Source of the DNA: Polytrichum commune
Lineage: Eukaryota; Streptophyta; Polytrichopsida; Polytrichales; Polytrichaceae
Length of the DNA stretch: 64,000 bases
Direction of reading: 5' to 3'
Assembly (NCBI GenBank): GCA_950295325.1
Contig: OX485807.1
Coordinates: 23,717,666-23,781,665, forward strand
Shown: positions 57,660 through 64,000 of the stretch, one piece after another
Numbering within the stretch: the first letter of the stretch is position 1
Layout of the letters: the number at the start of each line of letters is the position of its first letter
The notes under the pieces: generated by a model
What the model saw: the letters and a program-made list of their open reading frames with translations, nothing else
Databases searched by the model: none
Told to the model about the DNA's origin: nothing
Program-made: the position numbers and the translations under genes

Positions 57660-58330
57660 TGTTGGCATTTATAGAGGGGTTGGGACTGCTTATGGCATTC
57701 ACTAACTATTGCACCAGTGCCAAAGAGCTTCCAATTCATCAATCCCGGTCATATCATTCCAACTCATCCCATCTGTCTGTGCAAGACTTTCGGCAGTTCA
57801 TTTTGGAGAATTCGAAGGAAGTTTCTATAGCTGGCTGTCACATAAATATGCGTTGGGAACAAGCCGGAAGTACATACTCAAAAACATTCCTGAATTGAAA
57901 TGTTCAGTAACTGTGAGTTAGCACATTACAAGAAAACAAAGTTATCAATGGCAACAAAAGTCAGCCATTAACCTCTGTAATCCAATGTATTACAGGCGAG
58001 AGAGATTGTCTAGCTCATTGTCGATAAGAACTATTTGCTAAATGCCTGTACTCCACAATGTGAGTATGCATATCACCATCGTATTGCACAAGGATTTACG
58101 CATTTTGGGGCATTCGAAGAAGATTTTCATCTGCTAGGTTTAGAGCATTCAAAGGAAATTCAACAAAAGTCAACAATCATCTTGGGAACTCGGAGGTACA
58201 CACAAAAATGGATTTCATATTCAATTGTTTAGTGACCGTAAGTTTAACGCATATACAAGAATGTCAACAAAACTCGGGCTTTGAGTTTGTGATCCAATGT
58301 ATCATAGGCGAGAGACTGTTCAGCTCAATG
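57660..58330 (+). repeat. 312-bp tandem duplication between convergent genes
   Basis: TCCAATGTAT.(A)(T/C)AGGCGAGAGA and AGCTCA.TGTCGATAAGAA occur at 57981 and 58293. Upstream, GGAGAATTCGAAG-like and GGGAAC words followed by AGTACA or AGGTACA also recur. The copies are diverged. Frames across them are not conserved between the copies, so I do not call a gene. Confidence 0.7.
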
Positions 58331-58440
58331 TCGATAAGAAAAAAAATTGTCTCCGCTACGTGACTATGCATGTGCATCATCATCATCATCGCATAGGATC
58401 CCACTGCCTCAAATCACATGAGGGGTTTAGGGTTTCGAGT

Positions 58441-61400
58441 TCAGCAAACACCATTGGTCTTGGGCAGGGCGTGTTTCTTCTTGTTATTCCTCTTCTTGTG
58501 GAGGGCGGACTCCTTGAGAGCAGATTGTTGGAGGGTGACAGCATCTCTGAATGCATCGGTGAGTTTCACCTGTGAAGGGGTTTTAGGCAAGGGCGAATCC
58601 TTTGAAGCCTCTTCTTGCAAAGCTGCGGTCACAATTCGGGTCAGCTTCGGTGGCTGCTTGTCCAGATACTCCAACACTCGCTTGATGTCGGTCACCAAAC
58701 GATCTGCCAGTGATCGGCTAAAATCTTCCCGGACCACCACTCGAAGGAGGGTGACGCTTTCTGCATTGGGCGCCATGGTATAAGCAGGGACGGTCCACCC
58801 ATACCGACGCAAGTTGTCGGAAATCTCGTACTCATCGTGCTGGGAGTTGTCTACTAAGGAGAATGCCACCACAGGTACACCGATCTCTTTCGACAGGATC
58901 TTGAATCGCCCTATTCCCCGTATCGCCGCAGTCAATGTCTTCGCATTGTGCGCACAGTTGGACATGATGTTCTTGTACCCCTAAAGACACCGATTGCACA
59001 TATAACGCCAAGTCAGCAAATTTAATGCAAAATTCAGCCCTAATCAGGGGTAAGCAAAATTGGTGCCTCATTCGCAATGCTCACATACACTTTGGATCAT
59101 TCATTACGGAGGCAAGGCAAGGTATGGTATGGCATAGTACCTCAAATCCAAGGCGAATGAGTTGATAGTATTGGGCAATCACTTGACTTGCACCTGCAAT
59201 ACATCACAAACAAAAGATTTTAGGCATCAGAATCTGTTTCGAAGTACTGCATCAGGATATCCAGTACATGACGAAGATTACCACAATAAGAGAAGGCGAT
59301 GGGTAATTTGGCAGATTTGGTGAAAATACCTTTAGAGAAATTCAGGGTGAATGTTGGCTGGTCTGCTCCGAGATAGTTGACATGGAAGACGAGCTCTTCG
59401 GGAAGATCCTCCTTGCTTCTCCACACAACCCATCCAATTCCTGCGTACACCAGACCATACTTGTGGCCACTCACATTGATGCTCTTCACCAGCGGCAGCC
59501 GGAAATCCCATTCGATTTCTGGGTAAAGGAAGGGAGCGATGAAGCCTCCACTCGCAGCGTCAACGTGGATGGGAATGTTCCATCTGGAAGGAATCAATGA
59601 AGTGTTACATTGATTAGTTGCAGCTAAAACAGCTAAAACTATGCTTAAGAAAAGTTGATTAAAGGTGAAATCAAAGTCTGCAAAAATTTGAGTCACAACG
59701 TACCCTTTCTCGGCGTTCTTCTTTATGAGCAGATCGTTCAATGTCTTCACGTCTTCGAACTCACCGTTGTATGTCGACCCAAGGATAGCGCACACACAGA
59801 TTGTGTTTTCATCGCAAAGCTCCACTGCCTTCACGGGGTCCATGACATAGTAGTCATCCCGAAGCTTCACATCTCGGAGCTCGACTTCGAAGTACCGCGC
59901 AAACTTTTCCCAGCACACCTACATAGTTCGAGAAATTATTAAAACGAGACCATCGACTGAGCACCGCAAAGTAGATATATCTGTACAAACATAAATTCAT
60001 CGAAATTATCCATTAATTTGTTCTAGTGCAAGTAAAACTCTCTTCGTATGTGGCACAGATTCCTGCTATGCATTAGATCTGTTGTTTTGAGTTGAAAACG
60101 TGGCCCCTCGCTTGAAGTCCTCCTTGTGCACGCACAGACATGGCATCTGTGAGTTAAAAATAACTAAACAAATGCACCGGTGATCTAATGTGGAATTCGT
60201 AGTCTTAAGTACCTGCACATTGGCGCCGGTGACCATGTTGGGCTTATCCCATGGCTTTCCAGCTGCTTTTCGCTCGTTTTGCCATTTCCTCTTGAATGCA
60301 AGACCTGCGAGCATGATGGCTTCCGAAGACCCCACCGTGCCAGCACCAATAGCTTGCTCTCCTTCGCCAATCGGAGCATTGAACAAGCGCGCTACCATGT
60401 TCACACACCGATCCTGTGCAACACACACATCATCGCTGATTTAGCTCGCTAGATTCTCGACCAAATTATTGTCCTAACCCTCTGCAATCGAATCTGCAGA
60501 TCTGCTGAATGTCATAGCCGAAGCAGTTTAGCAAGAGCCTTTGGTGGTCGCTACAAGCCCTCGGAAATCGATCGAAACTTGGTTAGCAAGGTCCCAGGTA
60601 GTTGAGAGCTTGAACTTTGCAAGATTGAAGAGTCTGGTGAACGAATTTCACTAGCTTTCATCCAACGCTCAATCTACTGACAGCTTAACCGTTCCGCTTG
60701 AACCTCTCAAAAGTTTGAGAAAGTTTAGAAGTGGCCATTCCCAATGTGTGATATCAAAGAGGAATGACAAGATAAAAACATGCTTGAAAAGCTAGTGGCT
60801 AAAGACCCACACAACGAGCTTACAAACTCGACACATTCCTAAACGACCTCTAAGAGGTTGCTTACGATTTTGACCAAGATCTCGTTGTACTCGTTTCACA
60901 AGGGAAACTTCCAAGACATTATCTACACGTTGGAAGCCCGGTAAAGAGCTTAAGTGTGAGTGAACTTGATCGAACAAGCTGAGGCTTCTTTCTTCCTCTT
61001 CTCATCTTGGAACTCTCTTCAAACCCTCTAGTGTAGAGGGACCTCTAAGAGGCCAAAATTGGGATCCTGCGTAGAGAAGACTAATGAAGGATTTATGGGC
61101 AGATATTGAACTTGCACGCACATATCGGTGTGTGCGAGGTTCCAAAAAGAGTAAGGGAGGAGGATTAGAAGCTTGATCATAAGTAGTTACCTGAAGCTCG
61201 GTGGTGATGGGGTATTCGTCCATGTCGATGTAATTCTTGTTCAAGGCAGCCATGATGAGCTTGTCGCACTCGGGCTCCATCCATGTCGTCACGAACGACG
61301 CTAAATTCAAACGCGGATTGCCATCCAACATCAACTCATCGCTAATTATCTGGTACGCAGCGTCTTTCGGTGTCTCCTTCTCCGGTAGCCGAAACCTTCA

Positions 61401-61810
61401 CAACATCCAACCACCGACAACATCATTAAGCCTCGCGCCTTACTTAACCCCCAAACCCCTCAAAACCCCACACAAAACTAAAAACGCGGGAGATCCACCG
61501 ACCAAGGCCATTTTTTTCACACAGAATTATAAAGCACACAATGCAATGACGATGGTCGGTGGTGCAGGAAGCTAACATCCGCATTTGCCAAATGCACCAA
61601 ACTACCAAGCTTAACACATAGCAACAGATATTACAAGACCGATATTACAAGACCGATGTTGAATCAAATGGACATGATTGATGATGCGTACTTGGGAAGC
61701 TCGCATTGGACATATCTAGAGGCGAACATTGAATCGATCGTGTTGTGGCCTCGGATGCCATTGGGAGTGTCGGGATGCTCCAGTTCAGCTGTTACTGAAG
61801 TCAACACCAT
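58441..61810 (-). CDS. GAD: glutamate decarboxylase, 7 exons, 528 aa
   Basis: Exons in transcript order: 61692-61810, 61191-61395, 60213-60413, 59704-59918, 59330-59583, 59141-59193, 58441-58980; all junctions GT-AG and the frame closes. It converts L-glutamate to GABA and CO2 in the cytosol with pyridoxal phosphate. Family marks: [27 protein letters not shown] (134-140), the PLP-site block HVDAASGGF (Asp 255) and [19 protein letters not shown] with catalytic Lys 288, [19 protein letters not shown], and [12 protein letters not shown]. Plant GADs end in a calmodulin-binding tail with a key Trp. Here the tail (about 480-528) is Lys/Arg-rich and ends KTNGVC like other plant GADs but has no Trp. 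It is about 25 residues longer than usual plant GADs because of the C-terminal extension. Confidence 0.97.
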
Positions 61811-62340
61811 CTTCGCTAAACTTCGCTAAACCCTTCGACACAAGCTCCAGAGACGAAGCTTGCCAAAAATCCTTCGACGAAGACTAAATACCTCCTCGCC
61901 ACCACCGATCTGCAGGAGGCCTTCAGAGTAGATAACAGAAAGTCGGATATATCTTGATCACAACCACGTGATGCTCATGGCAGAGCGAAGCACGAAGTAC
62001 TCCTAAGTTCTTCTTCCGGAGTCACAGGTGGTTGCCAAATTCCGTCCCCTATTTTGAGCGCACATCCAAACTACGAATGCTGGAAAGATGGTGATTGAAC
62101 TCCAGGATGCGAGGAAAGGTACTTATATACTTGCCATGGAAGCTACCTGCGAAGAGCTTCATCTTAACTTAATTCTAGGAAACAGATGTGGAGCCCGTTA
62201 ATCGCGGTTGAATTTAAAACTTGCACTGTGCTCAACTGCCGCGACCAAAGTCGACGAAGCTGCTTTCTTCCAAAGTCGCAGTCACCGTCGAGCCTGCGCA
62301 CAGTTCACCGCTATATAACTTCCTAGAAAATTATGTGGTC
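61811..62340. other. 5' UTR and promoter region of the GAD gene
   Basis: Upstream of the minus-strand ATG at 61810. CTTCGCTAAA is directly repeated at 61810-61832. No TATA box assigned with confidence. The open frame at 62221-62436 has no domain. Confidence 0.4.
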
Positions 62341-62347
62341 CTTCAAC

Positions 62348-62450
62348 ACACTTCCCATTCCCATTTTGACAGAGGCAGTCATTGCGACATGATTCCATTT
62401 ACATGCGTCAAGTCCAGTCCATCACAATTGTCATAAATTGGACTTGACAC
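62348..62450. repeat. half copy of the CACTA-like foldback
   Basis: CACTTCCCATTCCCATTTTG then GCAGTCATTGCGACATGATT and ACATGCGTCAAGTCC parallel the left arm of 63032-63273. An inverted pair AAGTCCAGTCC/GGACTTGACACGTG lies at its right side. Confidence 0.6.
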
Positions 62451-62469
62451 GTGTACAATCTAATTGTGT

Positions 62470-63005
62470 GGTATTTAGTGTCACATGCAGAATAGTGTCA
62501 CTTACAATGATCCGGGAGAACCGGCAGTTAGTTATAAATGAACCGGTTGAGTTTGAGAAATAACCGGTTGAAGATCAAGACTGCAGGATAATTACCGATC
62601 ATTTTAGAGGAATTTATAGAATATACCCCATTTTAACAAAGGAAAGCCGGAGAATGTCAACATGTAACCGGTTGGACTTGCAAACACTAGGATCTCAACC
62701 AATTATGCCCAAAAATCTCCCCGATCACTGGTCACTTACCCTATTTTGAGGTTTGTCTTAGGTTCCGCTCGTGATCAACAACTTCATCATCAACACTTGG
62801 TGTTCAAGTGTGCTTATTAATATATTCGCGCGAGTATGTTCAATAATGTTATGAGGTGTATCCCTTTGTTACACAATGGTCTACAAGTTGACTAAAGTGT
62901 ACACACATGACGCTTGGCACAAGGCTCATGCTCAATAGTATATGCCCCTTGCATACAGTAAAACGCAAAACTATCATCACAAGTATATATCCCAATGTGC
63001 TACGC
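62470..63005 (+). repeat. dispersed repeat interrupted by the hAT-like MITE
   Basis: Matches 53431-53765 on both sides of the MITE at 62505-62730: AATAGTGTCACTTA on the left; CTTGGTGTTCAAGTG, TTACACAATGGTCTACAAG and AAACTATCATCACAA on the right. Confidence 0.8.
62505..62730 (+). mobile_element. hAT-like MITE, copy f (226 bp), 8-bp target duplication
   Basis: Ends CAATGATCCGGGAGA and TCTCCCCGATCACTG are inverted with two mismatches. Flanked by GTCACTTA at 62497-62504 and 62731-62738, a perfect 8-bp target duplication, the hallmark of hAT-superfamily insertion. The interior has no open frame; AACCGGTT occurs at both sides (GATGAACCGGTTGAG is paralleled by CATGTAACCGGTTGG). Six copies of the family are visible in this window. 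Confidence 0.9.
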
Positions 63006-63031
63006 TAGGCGTCATAATGTATATAATTTTT

Positions 63032-63273
63032 CACTACTAGGATTGTGGAGGCCTAGAACGCACTTCCCTATTGGCACGGGCAGTCATTAGGACATAACCC
63101 CATCTACATATGTCAAGTCTAATATATGATAATTATAGATCGGACTCGACACATGTAAATGGGATTATGTCACAGTGACCGCCTATGTCAAATGGGAAGT
63201 GTGCTCTAGGACCCACAACTAATGACCGCCTATGTCAAATGGGAAGTGTGTTCTAGAACCACGTTTCTTAGTG
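63032..63273. mobile_element. CACTA-like non-autonomous foldback (242 bp)
   Basis: Starts CACTACTAGGATTGTGG and ends, read inverted, CACTAAGAAACGTGGTTCTA. The arms (about 63052-63130 and 63131-63264) are inverted copies sharing CTAGAACGCACTTCCC-like, GACATAACCCCAT and ACATATGTCAAGTC words. The right arm end, ATGACCGCCTATGTCAAATG then GGAAGTGTG, is duplicated in tandem (63177-63213 and 63222-63253). CACTA ends suggest the En/Spm group; the 3-bp target duplication is not clear. Confidence 0.65.
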
Positions 63274-64000
63274 GTGTGATCACTGATGATGATGAAGATG
63301 AAACTTGGAAGTGGTTGCAACCTTATATGTATGTTACAGTAATGTAGGTGTACCCAAACCCAACGTATAACCTAAACCCAACACTAGGTAAGCAAGCATG
63401 TACCAGTGGCACGCATTTGAAGTCTTCAAATCTTGACCATGGTAGACATGTACTAAAGTAGTTGTTGTGTTAGACTCAATTTTGGTGTGGATATACATAG
63501 CACCTTATGTCTTACTCAAATGGAGCCTATATTTAGACTTTACTTGGGCCAAGAAAAGAAAAGAAAAACTAATGGTGGTGATATCCACCAATGCGAATGC
63601 GAGCTTGTTCACCCAACATATCATCTATACCCAACAAGAGGTTAAGTATGTATCATAGAATGCAACTGAAGCCTTCAAATCTTTTACTATAGTAGACTAT
63701 GTAGCTAGAGACAGTATTGGGTATACATAGTATTTTTATGGTTGGCTCAAACAAAACCTAGATTCAAGCCAAGATTTTTTTTAAATAAAAAATAAAAAAT
63801 GCTAGCGTTGGTTTTGGGCAAATAGTAGTTTATGTTTGGCTCAAACAAAACCTAGACTCAGGCCAAGAAAACCAAAAAAAAAAGTTGTCATTTGTGTTTT
63901 TCACCAATGTGATTGAAAGCCCAAATGTGGGAGTATCATATTTAGCACGTGTTTCTATTCATTGTTTTCGTGTAAAGGTACATGACGGTGATCCTTGGCC
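63274..64000. other. 0.7 kb without a recognisable gene
   Basis: Related words TAAGCAAGCATGTACCA..GCA and TAAGTATGTATCAT..GCA, each followed by GAAG.CTTCAAATCTT, occur at 63388 and 63642, and AAACCTAGA(T/C)TCA(A/G)GCCAAGA occurs at 63755 and 63848. These are diverged short direct repeats. No gene. Confidence 0.4.

Noticed and set aside
58418..58783. 121-codon open frame on the plus strand
   Set aside because: Antisense of the last GAD exon.

Overview
This is nuclear DNA of a land plant: intron-containing genes with GT-AG splice sites, plastid-targeted proteins, and long tracts of dispersed repeats. I cannot name the species. The repeat load, wide gene spacing and short to medium introns (about 90 to 900 bp) would fit a non-flowering land plant, but that is a guess.

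Layout. 0-0.6 kb: a probable first coding exon of a sucrose-synthase-like gene that leaves the window on the left (minus strand). 0.6-30 kb: no convincing protein gene; a field of dispersed repeats, foldback elements, microsatellites and, at 29.08-30.07 kb, a solo LTR with a perfect 5-bp target duplication. 30-44 kb: a duplicated and partly inverted cluster of spliceosomal snRNA sequences, three U2 and four U5 copies with recognisable snRNA promoters (a CCCATA-type upstream element near -70 and a TATA box near -30). It is invaded by a decayed Ty3/gypsy element, a tRNA-like SINE, MITEs, and an LTR that is itself split by a Harbinger-like element. 44.8-51.3 kb: an 11-exon ABC1-family atypical kinase (minus). 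55.3-56.9 kb: an intronless plastid FAD oxidoreductase (plus). 58.4-61.8 kb: a 7-exon glutamate decarboxylase (minus). 62-64 kb: repeats, including a textbook 226-bp hAT-like MITE with an 8-bp target duplication and a CACTA-like foldback.

How it fits together. The four protein genes are unrelated housekeeping or metabolic genes and do not form a pathway unit. The kinase and the oxidoreductase are divergent, about 4 kb apart; the oxidoreductase and the decarboxylase converge. The remarkable region is the snRNA cluster. Its ancestral unit reads U2, about 0.8 kb of spacer, then U5. It is present twice on the plus strand (30.1-35.3 and 36.5-41.4 kb, each expanded by insertions) and once inverted (43.96-42.1 kb), with an extra damaged U5 copy between. 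Only one U5 copy (42,664-42,780, minus) keeps an intact loop I together with a good TATA box and upstream element. All three U2 copies carry damage in the branch-point recognition region, a large deletion, or an insertion. I read this as a decaying U2-U5 locus whose duplications record the order of the transposon insertions.
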